A stretch of 64,000 nucleotides of DNA from Auanema rhodensis (Eukaryota > Nematoda > Chromadorea > Rhabditida > Rhabditidae): the NCBI GenBank assembly GCA_964057225.1, contig OZ059895.1, positions 13,392,001 through 13,456,000 of the forward strand, read 5' to 3'. A program made the translations under genes and the position numbers. Position 1 is the stretch's first letter, and each line of letters begins with the position of its first letter. Of this stretch, positions 41,846-53,030 are shown piece by piece. The notes beneath the pieces were generated by a model that worked only from the letters and a program-made list of their open reading frames with translations, was not told the origin of the DNA and searched no databases.

Positions 41846-41964
41846 AGCTTACGGCACCCGGGATTCCCAAGCCGTCTCCGATCCAAGTACTAACCGGGCC
41901 CAACGTTGCTTGACTTGCCAGATCGGACGGGATGGCGTACTTTCAACGTGGTATGGTCGTAAGC
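41846..41964 (-). rRNA. 5S ribosomal RNA
   Basis: Majority sequence, full length. Confidence 0.95.
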
Positions 41965-42374
41965 GAAAATATCTGATATTCAATGATTTACATACTTATC
42001 CTCGTTATTGTTTTTTTTCTAATTTCATGTTAGTTATGTAATTTTCTACGTTACATCTAAATTCCTCGATGATATCAAATCTTATGAGCACCAAATACAA
42101 TAAATTAAAAAAGGTTTCACAGTTGTATAGTGTTAAAACAATGTTTGTTTCAATAGGAAATAGATAGAAACAGTAAAGTTAAGATGAAGGTTCATAAACT
42201 AATGGTTTATAACTGTAATATAGAAATAAGATTGAAGATATTTTGATGCCTTGGGTTGAGCTATCTAAGTAAAACTGCTAGAAAATTAAAAACATTTGTT
42301 ACGGAAGAGATAAAATTGAAAATCAGCTGCACGGCGTACTTTCAACGTGGTATGATCGTTAAAAAAATTTGAAA

Positions 42375-42493
42375 AGCTTACGGCACCCGGGATTCCCAAG
42401 CCGTCTCCGATCCAAGTACTAACCGGGCCCAACGTTGCTTGACTTGCCAGATCGGACGGGATGGCGTACTTTCAACGTGGTATGGTCGTAAGC
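42375..42493 (-). rRNA. 5S ribosomal RNA
   Basis: Majority sequence, full length. Confidence 0.95.
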
Positions 42494-42903
42494 GAAAATA
42501 TCTGATATTCAATGATTTACATACTTATCCTCGTTATTGTTTTTTTTCTAATTTCATGTTAGTTATGTAATTTTCTACGTTACATCTAAATTCCTCGATG
42601 ATATCAAATCTTATGAGCTCCAAATACAATAAATTAAAAAAGGTTTCACAGTTGTATAGTTTTAAAACAATGTTTGTTTCAATAGGAAATAGATAGAAAC
42701 AGTAAAGTTAAGATGAAGGTTCATAAACTACTGGTTTATAACTGTAATATAGAAATAAGATTGAAGATATTTTGATGCCTTGGGTTGAGCTATCTAAGTA
42801 AAACTGCTAGAAAATTAAAAACATTTGTTACGGAAGAGAGAAAATTGAAAATCAGCTGCACGGCGTACTTTCAACGTGGTATGATCGTTAAAAAAATTTG
42901 AAA

Positions 42904-43022
42904 AGCTTACGGCACCCGGGATTCCCAAGCCGTCTCCGATCCAAGTACTAACCGGGCCCAACGTTGCTTGACTTGCCAGATCGGACGGGATGGCGTACTT
43001 TCAACGTGGTATGGTCGTAAGC
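42904..43022 (-). rRNA. 5S ribosomal RNA
   Basis: Majority sequence, full length. Confidence 0.95.
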
Positions 43023-43432
43023 GAAAATATCTGATATTCAATGATTTACATACTTATCCTCGTTATTGTTTTTTTTCCAATTTCATGTTAGTTATGTAAT
43101 TTTCTACGTTACATCTAAATTCCTCGATGATATCAAATCTTATGAGCTCCAAATACAATAAATTAAAAAAGGTTTCACAGTTGTATAGTGTTAAAACAAT
43201 GTTTGTTTCAATAGGAAATAGATAGAAACAGTAAAGTTAAGATGAAGGTTCATAAACTACTGGTTTATAACTGTAATATAGAAATAAGATTGAAGATATT
43301 TTGATGCCTTGGGTTGAGCTATCTAAGTAAAACTGCTAGAAAATTAAAAACATTTGTTACGGAAGAGATAAAATTGAAAATCAGCTGCATTGCGTACTTT
43401 CAACGTGGTATGATCGTTAAAAAAAATTGAAA

Positions 43433-43551
43433 AGCTTACGGCACCCGGGATTCCCAAGCCGTCTCCGATCCAAGTACTAACCGGGCCCAACGTTGCTTGA
43501 CTTGCCAGATCGGACGGGATGGCGTACTTTCAACGTGGTATGGTCGTAAGC
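43433..43551 (-). rRNA. 5S ribosomal RNA
   Basis: Majority sequence, full length. Confidence 0.95.
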
Positions 43552-43961
43552 GAAAATACCTGATATTCAATGATTTACATACTTATCCTCGTTATTGTTT
43601 TTTTTCCAATTTCATGTTAGTTATGTAATTTTCTACGTTACATCTAAATTCCTCGATGATATCAAATCTTATGAGCTCCAAATACAATAAATTAAAAAAG
43701 GTTTCACAGTTGTATAGTGTTAAAACAATGTTTGTTTCAATAGGAAATAGATAGAAACAGTAAAGTTAAGATGAAGGTTCATAAACTACTGGTTTATAAC
43801 TGTAATATAGGAATAAGATTAGAGATAATTCGCTGCCTTGGGTTGAGCTATCTAAGTAAAACTGCTAGAAAATTAAAAACATTTGTTACGGAAGAGATAA
43901 AATTGAAAATCAGCTGCACGGCGTACTTTCAACGTGGTATGATCGTTAAAAAAATTTGAAA

Positions 43962-44080
43962 AGCTTACGGCACCCGGGATTCCCAAGCCGTCTCCGATCC
44001 AAGTACTAACCGGGCCCAACGTTGCTTGACTTGCCAGATCGGACGGGATGGCGTACTTTCAACGTGGTATGGTCGTAAGC
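43962..44080 (-). rRNA. 5S ribosomal RNA
   Basis: Majority sequence; its downstream spacer carries the variant block. Confidence 0.95.
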
Positions 44081-44490
44081 GAAAATACCTGATATTCAAT
44101 GATTTACATACTTATCCTCGTTATTGTTTTTTTTCCAATTTCATGTTAGTTATGTAATTTTCTACGTTACATCTAAATTCCTCGATGATATCAAATCTTA
44201 TGAGCTCCAAATACAATAAATTAAAAAAGGTTTCACAGTTGTATAGTGTTAAAACAATGTTTGTTTCAATAGGAAATAGATAGAAACAGTAAAGTTAAGA
44301 TGAAGGTTCATAAACTAATGGTTTATAACTGTAATATAGAAATAAGATTGAAGATATTTTGATGCCTTGGGTTGAGCTATCTAAGTAAAACTGCTAGAAA
44401 ATTAAAAACATTTGTTACGGAAGAGATAAAATTGAAAATCAGCTGCACGGCGTACTTTCAACGTGGTATGATCGTTAAAAAAATTTGAAA

Positions 44491-44609
44491 AGCTTACGGC
44501 ACCCGGGATTCCCAAGCCGTCTCCGATCCAAGTACTAACCGGGCCCAACGTTGCTTGACTTGCCAGATCGGACGGGATGGCGTACTTTCAACGTGGTATG
44601 GTCGTAAGC
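44491..44609 (-). rRNA. 5S ribosomal RNA
   Basis: Majority sequence with a GCGGAAAT upstream flank, shared with the gene at 47137. Confidence 0.95.
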
Positions 44610-45019
44610 GGAAATATCTGATATTCAATGATTTACATACTTATCCTCGTTATGGTTTTTTTTCCAATTTCATGTTAGTTATGTAATTTTCTACGTTACA
44701 TCTAAATTCCTCGATGATATCAAATCTTATGAGCTCCAAATACAATAAATTAAAAAAGGTTTCACAGTTGTATAGTGTTAAAACAATGTTTGTTTCAATA
44801 GGAAATAGATAGAAACAGTAAAGTTAAGATGAAGGTTCATAAACTACTGGTTTATAACTGTAATATAGAAATAAGATTGAAGATATTTTGATGCCTTGGG
44901 TTGAGCTATCTAAGTAAAACTGCTAGAAAATTAAAAACATTTGTTACGGAAGAGAGAAAATTGAAAATCAGCTGCACGGCGTACTTTCAACGTGGTATGA
45001 TCGTTAAAAAAATTTGAAA

Positions 45020-45138
45020 AGCTTACGGCACCCGGGATTCCCAAGCCGTCTCCGATCCAAGTACTAACCGGGCCCAACGTTGCTTGACTTGCCAGATCGG
45101 ACGGGATGGCGTACTTTCAACGTGGTATGGTCGTAAGC
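45020..45138 (-). rRNA. 5S ribosomal RNA
   Basis: Majority sequence, full length. Confidence 0.95.
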
Positions 45139-45548
45139 GAAAATATCTGATATTCAATGATTTACATACTTATCCTCGTTATTGTTTTTTTTCCAATTTC
45201 ATGTTAGTTATGTAATTTTCTACGTTACATCTAAATTCCTCGATGATATCAAATCTTATGAGCTCCAAATACAATAAATTAAAAAAGGTTTCACAGTTGT
45301 ATAGTGTTAAAACAATGTTTGTTTCAATAGGAAATAGATAGAAACAGTAAAGTTAAGATGAAGGTTCATAAACTACTGGTTTATAACTGTAATATAGAAA
45401 TAAGATTGAAGATATTTTGATGCCTTGGGTTGAGCTATCTAAGTAAAACTGCTAGAAAATTAAAAACATTTGTTACGGAAGAGATAAAATTGAAAATCAG
45501 CTGCATTGCGTACTTTCAACGTGGTATGATCGTTAAAAAAAATTGAAA

Positions 45549-45667
45549 AGCTTACGGCACCCGGGATTCCCAAGCCGTCTCCGATCCAAGTACTAACCGG
45601 GCCCAACGTTGCTTGACTTGCCAGATCGGACGGGATGGCGTACTTTCAACGTGGTATGGTCGTAAGC
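45549..45667 (-). rRNA. 5S ribosomal RNA
   Basis: Majority sequence, full length. Confidence 0.95.
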
Positions 45668-46077
45668 GAAAATACCTGATATTCAATGATTTACATACTT
45701 ATCCTCGTTATTGTTTTTTTTCCAATTTCATGTTAGTTATGTAATTTTCTACGTTACATCTAAATTCCTCGATGATATCAAATCTTATGAGCTCCAAATA
45801 CAATAAATTAAAAAAGGTTTCACAGTTGTATAGTGTTAAAACAATGTTTGTTTCAATAGGAAATAGATAGAAACAGTAAAGTTAAGATGAAGGTTCATAA
45901 ACTACTGGTTTATAACTGTAATATAGGAATAAGATTAGAGATAATTCGCTGCCTTGGGTTGAGCTATCTAAGTAAAACTGCTGGAAAATTGAAAACATTT
46001 GTTACGGAAGAGATAAAATTAAAAATCAGCTGCATGGCGTACTTTCAACGTGGTATGATCGTTAAAAAAATTTGAAA

Positions 46078-46196
46078 AGCTTACGGCACCCGGGATTCCC
46101 AAGCCGTCTTCGATCCAAGTACTAACCGGGCCCAACGTTGCTTGACTTGCCAGATCGGACGGGATGGCGTACTTTCAACGTGGTATGGTCGTAAGC
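46078..46196 (-). rRNA. 5S ribosomal RNA, variant
   Basis: G87A, within the internal control region. Flanked by the variant spacer block. Confidence 0.92.
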
Positions 46197-46607
46197 AAAA
46201 ATATCTGATATTCAATGATTTACATACTTATCCTCGTTATTGTTTTTTTTTCCAATTTCATGTTAGTTATGTAATTTTCTACGTTACATCTAAATTCCTC
46301 GATGATATCAAATCTTATGAGCTCCAAATACAATAAATTAAAAAAGGTTTCACAGTTGTATAGTGTTAAAACAATGTTTGTTTCAATAGGAAATAGATAG
46401 AAACAGTAAAGTTAAGATGAAGGTTCATAAACTACTGGTTTATAACTGTAATATAGAAATAAGATTGAAGATATTTTGATGCCTTGGGTTGAGCTATCTA
46501 AGTAAAACTGCTAGAAAATTAAAAACATTTGTTACGGAAGAGATAAAATTGAAAATCAGCTGCATTGCGTACTTTCAACGTGGTATGATCGTTAAAAAAA
46601 ATTGAAA

Positions 46608-46726
46608 AGCTTACGGCACCCGGGATTCCCAAGCCGTCTCCGAATCAAGTACTAACCGGGCCCAACGTTGCTTGACTTGCCAGATCGGACGGGATGGCGT
46701 ACTTTCAACGTGGTATGGTCGTAAGC
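46608..46726 (-). rRNA. 5S ribosomal RNA, variant
   Basis: Two adjacent changes (G82A, A83T) in the internal control region, which may weaken transcription. Confidence 0.9.
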
Positions 46727-47136
46727 GAAAATACCTGATATTCAATGATTTACATACTTATCCTCGTTATTGTTTTTTTTCCAATTTCATGTTAGTTATG
46801 TAATTTTCTACGTTACATCTAAATTCCTCGATGATATCAAATCTTATGAGCTCCAAATACAATAAATTAAAAAAGGTTTCACAGTTGTATAGTGTTAAAA
46901 CAATGTTTGTTTCAATAGGAAATAGATAGAAACAGTAAAGTTAAGATGAAGGTTCATAAACTACTGGTTTATAACTGTAATATAGAAATAAGATTGAAGA
47001 TATTTTGATGCCTTGGGTTGAGCTATCTAAGTAAAACTGCTAGAAAATTAAAAACATTTGTTACGGAAGAGATAAAATTGAAAATCAGCTGCACGGCGTA
47101 CTTTCAACGTGGTATGATCGTTAAAAAAATTTGAAA

Positions 47137-47255
47137 AGCTTACGGCACCCGGGATTCCCAAGCCGTCTCCGATCCAAGTACTAACCGGGCCCAACGTTGC
47201 TTGACTTGCCAGATCGGACGGGATGGCGTACTTTCAACGTGGTATGGTCGTAAGC
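47137..47255 (-). rRNA. 5S ribosomal RNA
   Basis: Majority sequence; GCGGAAAT upstream flank. Confidence 0.95.
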
Positions 47256-47621
47256 GGAAATATCTGATATTCAATGATTTACATACTTATCCTCGTTATG
47301 GTTTTTTTTCCAATTTCATGTTAGTTATGTAATTTTCTACGTTACATCTAAATTCCTCGATGATATCAAATCTTATGAGCTCCAAATACAATAAATTAAA
47401 AAAGGTTTCACAGTTGTATAGTGTTAAAACAATGTTTGTTTCAATAGGAAATAGATAGAAACAGTAAAGTTAAGATGAAGGTTCATAAACTACTGGTTTA
47501 TAACTGTAATATAGGAATAAGATTAGAGATAATTCGCTGCCTTCGGTTTAGCTATCTAAGTAAAACTGCTGGAAAATTGAAAACATTTGTTACGGAAGAG
47601 ATAAAATTAAAAATCAGCTGC

Positions 47622-47654
47622 ATGGCGTACTTTCAACGTGGTATGGTCGTAAGC
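47622..47654 (-). pseudogene. 5S gene deleted from its unit, only 5' end left
   Basis: This unit is about 399 bp instead of 529. The remnant next to the spacer runs directly into the true 5S start (ATGGCG...GGTCGTAAGC). The missing 130 bp equals the distance between the 29-nt remnant and the matching 5S segment in a normal unit. This is what recombination between the two copies would leave. Confidence 0.9.
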
Positions 47655-48064
47655 GAAAATATCTGATATTCAATGATTTACATACTTATCCTCGTTATTG
47701 TTTTTTTTCCAATTTCATGTTAGTTATGTAATTTTCTACGTTACATCTAAATTCCTCGATGATATCAAATCTTATGAGCTCCAAATACAATAAATTAAAA
47801 AAGGTTTCACAGTTGTATAGTGTTAAAACAATGTTTGTTTCAAAAGGAAATAGATAGAAACAGTAAAGTTAAGATGAAGGTTCATAAACTACTGGTTTAT
47901 AACTGTAATATAGAAATAAGATTGAAGATATTTTGATGCCTTGGGTTGAGCTATCTAAGTAAAACTGCTAGAAAATTGAAAACATTTGTTACGGAAGAGA
48001 TAAAATTGAAAATCAGCTGCATTGCGTACTTTCAACGTGGTATGATCGTTAAAAAAATTTGAAA

Positions 48065-48183
48065 AGCTTACGGCACCCGGGATTCCCAAGCCGTCTCCGA
48101 TCCAAGTACTAACCGGGCCCAACGTTGCTTGACTTGCCAGATCGGACGGGATGGCGTACTTTCAACGTGGTATGGTCGTAAGC
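48065..48183 (-). rRNA. 5S ribosomal RNA
   Basis: Majority sequence; 928 bp from the previous gene because of the 5S-less unit. Confidence 0.95.
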
Positions 48184-48593
48184 GAAAATACCTGATATTC
48201 AATGATTTACATACTTATCCTCGTTATTGTTTTTTTTCCAATTTCATGTTAGTTATGTAATTTTCTACGTTACATCTAAATTCTTCGATGATATCAAATC
48301 TTATGAGCTCCAAATACAATAAATTAAAAAAGGTTTCACAGTTGTATAGTGTTAAAACAATGTTTGTTTCAATAGGAAATAGATAGAAACAGTAAAGTTA
48401 AGATGAAGGTTCATAAACTACTGGTTTATAACTGTAATATAGAAATAAGATTGAAGATATTTTGATGCCTTGGGTTGAGCTATCTAAGTAAAACTGCTAG
48501 AAAATTAAAAACATTTGTTACGGAAGAGATAAAATTGAAAATCAGCTGCATTGCGTACTTTCAACGTGGTATGATCGTTAAAAAAAATTGAAA

Positions 48594-48712
48594 AGCTTAC
48601 GGCACCCGGGATTCCCAAGCCGTCTCCGATCCAAGTACTAACCGGGCCCAACGTTGCTTGACTTGCCAGATCGGACGGGATGGCGTACTTTCAACGTGGT
48701 ATGGTCGTAAGC
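48594..48712 (-). rRNA. 5S ribosomal RNA
   Basis: Majority sequence, full length. Confidence 0.95.
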
Positions 48713-49122
48713 GAAAATATCTGATATTCAATGATTTACATACTTATCCTCGTTATGGTTTTTTTTCCAATTTCATGTTAGTTATGTAATTTTCTACGTT
48801 ACATCTAAATCCCTCGATGATATCAAATCTTATGAGATCCAAATACAATAAATTAAAAAAGGTTTCACAGTTGTATAGTGTTTAAACAATGTTTGTTTCA
48901 ATAGGAAATAGATAGAAACAGTAAAGTTAAGATGAAGGTTCATAAACTACTGGTTTATAACTGTAATATAGAAATAAGATTGAAGATATTTTGATGCCTT
49001 GGGTTGAGCTATCTAAGTAAAACTGCTGGAAAATTAAAAACATTTGTTACGGAAGAGATAAAATTGAAAATCAGCTGCATTGCGTACTTTCAACGTGGTA
49101 TGATCGTTAAAAAAATTTGAAA

Positions 49123-49241
49123 AGCTTACGGCACCCGGGATTCCCAAGCCGTCTCCGATCCAAGTACTAACCGGGCCCAACGTTGCTTGACTTGCCAGAT
49201 CGGACGGGATGGCGTACTTTCAACGTGGTATGGTCGTAAGC
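49123..49241 (-). rRNA. 5S ribosomal RNA
   Basis: Last minus-strand gene. The solo LTR begins 58 bp upstream of its 5' end. Confidence 0.95.
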
Positions 49242-49299
49242 GAAAATACCTGATATTCAATGATTTACATACTTATCCTCGTTATTGTTTTTTTTCCAA

Positions 49300-49638
49300 C
49301 GTTCCATATTGGTTCCTAGGGTTCCGGCTAGGTAACCATATGGACTTTAATAGTGTGAATGCCATTGTAAAAGTAACGGAGAGTAGAGAAAAAGAAGTTT
49401 ATTCAGAATATGGAAATACAACTATAAAAGCAAAATACAATAATCAAATAAATGAAACTACATGTTATGAGAAAGCCAACCTAGTTGCTTTCTCAGGGGT
49501 TTATATAGAAAAATATTAATTACAAATATAATTGAATTTATACAAAAAGTAGTTCAGGTCTAGTTTCTAATTGAATTCTATTAACCAAAAGTCGGTTGAC
49601 GTTGTCAACCGCCTTCTTTATAAGACACGTATGGAACA
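49300..49638 (-). repeat. Solo family-A LTR at the array inversion point
   Basis: A full 339-bp LTR with no internal element sequence. The left flank is minus-oriented 5S spacer (TTTTCCAA). The right flank starts inside a plus-oriented 5S 5'-end segment (ATACCACATTG). There is no target duplication. The flanks are not two halves of one site, so this is not a simple LTR-LTR excision. Confidence 0.93.
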
Positions 49639-50027
49639 ATACCACATTGAAAGTACGCAATGCAGCTGATTTTCAATTTTATCTCTTCCGTAACAAATGT
49701 TTTTAATTTTCCAGCAGTTTTACTTAGATAGCTCAACCCAAGGCATCAAAATATCTTCAATCTTATTTCTATATTACAGTTATAAACCAGTAGTTTATGA
49801 ACCTTCATCTTAACTTTACTGTTTCTATCTATTTCCTATTGAAACAAACATTGTTTTAACACTATACAACTGTGAAACCTTTTTTAATTTATTGTATTTG
49901 GAGCTCATAAGATTTGATATCATCGAGGAATTTAGATGTAACGTAGAAAATTACATAACTAACATGAAATTGGAAAAAAAACAATAACGAGGATAAGTAT
50001 GTAAATCATTGAATATCAGGTATTTTC

Positions 50028-50146
50028 GCTTACGACCATACCACGTTGAAAGTACGCCATCCCGTCCGATCTGGCAAGTCAAGCAACGTTGGGCCCGGTT
50101 AGTACTTGGATCGGAGACGGCTTGGGAATCCCGGGTGCCGTAAGCT
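50028..50146 (+). rRNA. 5S ribosomal RNA
   Basis: Majority sequence; first plus-strand gene right of the solo LTR. Confidence 0.95.
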
Positions 50147-50556
50147 TTTCAAATTTTTTTAACGATCATACCACGTTGAAAGTACGCCATGCAGCTGATT
50201 TTCAATTTTATCTCTTCAGTAACAAATGTTTTTAATTTTCCAGCAGTTTTACTTAGATAGCTCAACCCGAGGCATCAAAATATCTTCAATCTTATTTCTA
50301 TATTACAGTTATAAACCAGTAGTTTATGAACCTTCATCTTAACTTTACTGTTTCTATCTATTTCCTATTGAAACAAACATTGTTTTAACACTATACAACT
50401 GTGAAACCTTTTTTAATTTATTGTATTTGGAGCTCATAAGATTTGATATCATCGAGGAATTTAGATGTAACGTAGAAAATTACATAACTAACATGAAATT
50501 GGAAAAAAAACAATAACGAGGATAAGTATGTAAATCATTGAATATCAGGTATTTTC

Positions 50557-50675
50557 GCTTACGACCATACCACGTTGAAAGTACGCCATCCCGTCCGATC
50601 TGGCAAGTCAAGCAACGTTGGGCCCGGTTAGTACTTGGATCGGAGACGGCTTGGGAATCCCGGGTGCCGTAAGCT
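50557..50675 (+). rRNA. 5S ribosomal RNA
   Basis: Majority sequence, full length. Confidence 0.95.
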
Positions 50676-51085
50676 TTTCAAATTTTTTTAACGATCATAC
50701 CACGTTGAAAGTACGCCATGCAGCTGATTTTCAATTTTATCTCTTCAGTAACAAATGTTTTTAATTTTCCAGCAGTTTTACTTAGATAGCTCAACCCGAG
50801 GCATCAAAATATCTTCAATCTTATTTCTATATTACAGTTATAAACCAGTAGTTTATGAACCTTCATCTTAACTTTACTGTTTCTATCTATTTCCTATTGA
50901 AACAAACATTGTTTTAACACTATACAACTGTGAAACCTTTTTTAATTTATTGTATTTGGAGCTCATAAGATTTGATATCATCGAGGAATTTAGATGTAAC
51001 GTAGAAAACTACATAACTAACATGAAATTGGAAAAAAAACAATAACGAGGATAAGTATGTAAATCATTGAATATCAGGTATTTTC

Positions 51086-51204
51086 GCTTACGACCATACC
51101 ACGTTGAAAGTACGCCATCCCGTCCGATCTGGCAAGTCAAGCAACGTTGGGCCCGGTTAGTACTTGGATCGGAGACGGCTTGGGAATCCCGGGTGCCGTA
51201 AGCT
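51086..51204 (+). rRNA. 5S ribosomal RNA
   Basis: Majority sequence; last gene before E3. Confidence 0.95.
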
Positions 51205-51680
51205 TTTCAAATTTTTTTAACGATCATACCACGTTGAAAGTACGCAATGCAGCTGATTTTCAATTTTATCTCTTCCGTAACAAATGTTTTTAATTTTCCA
51301 GCAGTTTTACTTAGATAGCTCAACCCAAGGCATCAAAATATCTTCAATCTTATTTCTATATTACAGTTATAAACCAGTAGTTTATGAACCTTCATCTTAA
51401 CTTTACTGTTTCTATCTATTTCCTATTGAAACAAACATTGTTTAAACACTATACAACTGTGAAACCTTTTTTAATTTATTGTATTTGGATCTCATAAGAT
51501 TTGATATCATCGAGGGATTTATATGTAACGTAGAAAATTACATAACTAATGTTCCATACGTGTCTTATAAAGAAGGCGGTTGACAACGTCAACCGACTTT
51601 TGGTTAATGGAATTCAATAAGAAACTAGACCTGAACTACTTTTTGTATAAATTCAATTATATTTGTAATTAATATTTTGC

Positions 51681-51688
51681 TATATAAA
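51681..51688 (+). promoter_or_regulatory. LTR promoter TATA box (TATATAAA)
   Basis: The only strong TATA box in the LTR sense strand. Transcription would start about 30 nt downstream, ahead of the AATAAA at 51785-51790, so the R region would contain the poly(A) signal as in other LTR elements. Confidence 0.6.
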
Positions 51689-51784
51689 CCCCTGAGAAAG
51701 CAACTAGGTTGGCTTTCTCATAACATGTAGTTTCATTTATTTGATTATTGTATTTTGCTTTTATAGTTGTATTTCCATATTCTG

Positions 51785-51790
51785 AATAAA
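51785..51790 (+). terminator. LTR poly(A) signal AATAAA
   Basis: Canonical hexamer in sense about 100 nt downstream of the TATA box. The matching position in the 3' LTR (about 63185) would end the genomic RNA. Confidence 0.5.
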
Positions 51791-51888
51791 CTTCTTTTTC
51801 TCTACTCTCTGTTACTTTTACAATGGCATTCACACTATTAAAGTCCATATGGTTACCTAGCCGGAACCCTAGGAACCAATATGGAACG

Positions 51889-51909
51889 TGGAGGTTCCAC
51901 CGAGATTCG
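51889..51909 (+). promoter_or_regulatory. Primer-binding site, tRNA-Gln type (E3)
   Basis: TGGAGGTTCCACCGAGATT plus CG, with no gap after the LTR. The complement continues into the expected T-loop (TTCGAATC) of tRNA-Gln. Confidence 0.82.
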
Positions 51910-51928
51910 TCTATAAGGGACGAATCTC
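51902..51928 (+). promoter_or_regulatory. Hairpin overlapping the primer-binding site
   Basis: Perfect 10-bp stem (51902-51911 with 51919-51928) around a 7-nt loop TATAAGG. The left arm shares 8 nt with the primer-binding site. It is identical in E1 and E2. Confidence 0.65.
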
Positions 51929-52706
51929 TATGGACCATTGCCGCTACTTTTCTCACCTTTAAATTACTTTCTCTTTCTTTGAAATCCTTTTTACTCTAAA
52001 AATTTATCTTGATTTCATATCCAAAAATTCTAATTAAATTTTATATTTCAAACTTTCAAGTCAATTTTGTATCTAAAACAAAAACTCCAATTTAATCTAG
52101 TAATTCGAATTTATCTCTAAATATCATTCTTCTAACATCATTTCTGATATATCTATTTGAAAAAAAAAAAAAAAAAAAATGTCTTATACATATTATCTAT
52201 TACAATCTATATTCCTACGTTATTCCTCTACTTTCCTGTATGTTAAAGGCATATAATGCATAAAAAACTCTTTTTGGAACAAGCATATCAAAATATTTAA
52301 CCACGAATAATATTAAAAACTATCAATTCATGAAATATCTTAAAGACATTTATTCATATTGCAACACTTACCCATAAGTCATCTTGAAAACATCTTATCA
52401 CAAGCTAAATTTTGAAAATATCTATTCATAAATCATTCTGAAAACATTGATTCATAAACAAAACCACTATTCTTGATATCTAACGCATTTTTATGAGAAA
52501 GCCCCGTAAGAAACAATACCAGACATTCTCGGGACATCGCGCGGAGGCGTACACTTTTTGATATAAGACGCGCAATCATTTGAAATTAACCCTTTTGGTC
52601 CCATATGTGAATTAATGAATATTTTGAAGTTGAGTGGTCCCACCTAGCAAGACCCAGGGGAACAGAAGTAACGTTAAAAGGGAACGTCTTTTGGGGGTTT
52701 GCTTAG

Positions 52707-53017
52707 GTAAGAGAAGTCTGGAAAAGTGAGTATGAGAAGCCTGTGTACCTGATCTTGTCCATGACTGAAAAGGAGCAATACACAAACCACTGTCTCATAT
52801 CTCATGCCTCTTCGAGAGATAAGAACTTGGTCCTTTGCTAAAGGTCACACGTAGTTGCGGACTCGTGTATGAACCTGACCAGGCTATTCTCCGACTAGAG
52901 ACCCGCTGCAGGCTGGCCCCCTGACAGGAACAGGAGTCGCGCATACCAACCCCATATTGTCTCTTACGTTTTGTATATTATAAGCTCAGTCTTCGTTGGT
53001 TAATAATTTCCTTCCAG
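52707..53017 (+). other. Candidate leader intron
   Basis: Strong donor CTTAG|GTAAGAG and acceptor TTTCCTTCCAG|GAAACC, leaving 13 nt before the polyprotein ATG. Both sites are kept in all three family-A copies. Splicing is inferred from consensus only. Confidence 0.4.
52979..52988 (+). promoter_or_regulatory. Internal TATAAGCTCA box before the polyprotein
   Basis: Starts 52 nt before the ATG at 53031. The same 10-mer starts 49 nt before the accessory ATG (62028-62037). This is a possible internal promoter shared by both genes. It lies inside the candidate leader intron. Confidence 0.45.
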
Positions 53018-53030
53018 GAAACCAACAAAG

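Larger units (their letters stand above)
38856..49299 (-). repeat. 5S rDNA tandem array 2 (19 genes plus one 5S-less unit)
   Basis: Same units as array 1. Marker variants recur at fixed multiples. A changed spacer block (about 43808-43830, 45925-45945 and 47512-47532) is spaced by 4 and then 3 units. A GCGGAAAT plus TATGGTTTT pair (44609 and 47255) is five units apart. This shows that blocks of units were duplicated together. The array ends at a solo LTR. Confidence 0.96.
49639..51549 (+). repeat. 5S rDNA tandem array 3 (3 genes, inverted)
   Basis: Same unit as arrays 1 and 2 but on the plus strand. The last spacer is cut by E3 (target CTAA, 51546-51549). Two of the units share private variants (CTTCAGTAAC, ACCCGAGGC), which also occur in array 4. 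Confidence 0.95.
51550..51888 (+). repeat. 5' LTR of E3 (339 bp)
   Basis: Begins TGTTCCATACG and ends CCAATATGGAACG. Contains the hairpin CGGTTGAC-AAC-GTCAACCG (51576-51594), a TATA box and an AATAAA, giving a plausible U3-R-U5 layout. Confidence 0.96.
51929..53030 (+). other. Untranslated leader of E3
   Basis: AT-rich to about 52480, then GC-balanced. Contains the candidate leader intron and internal TATA box described separately. No coding region is recognised. Confidence 0.7.

Noticed and set aside
43771..43959. 62-63-codon spacer ORFs (also 45887 and 47475)
   Set aside because: Open only in the three units with the variant spacer block; the normal unit has a stop in the same frame.
49300..49638. 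Solo LTR as an ordinary LTR-LTR recombination product
   Set aside because: No target duplication, and the two flanks are different parts of the 5S unit in opposite orientation.
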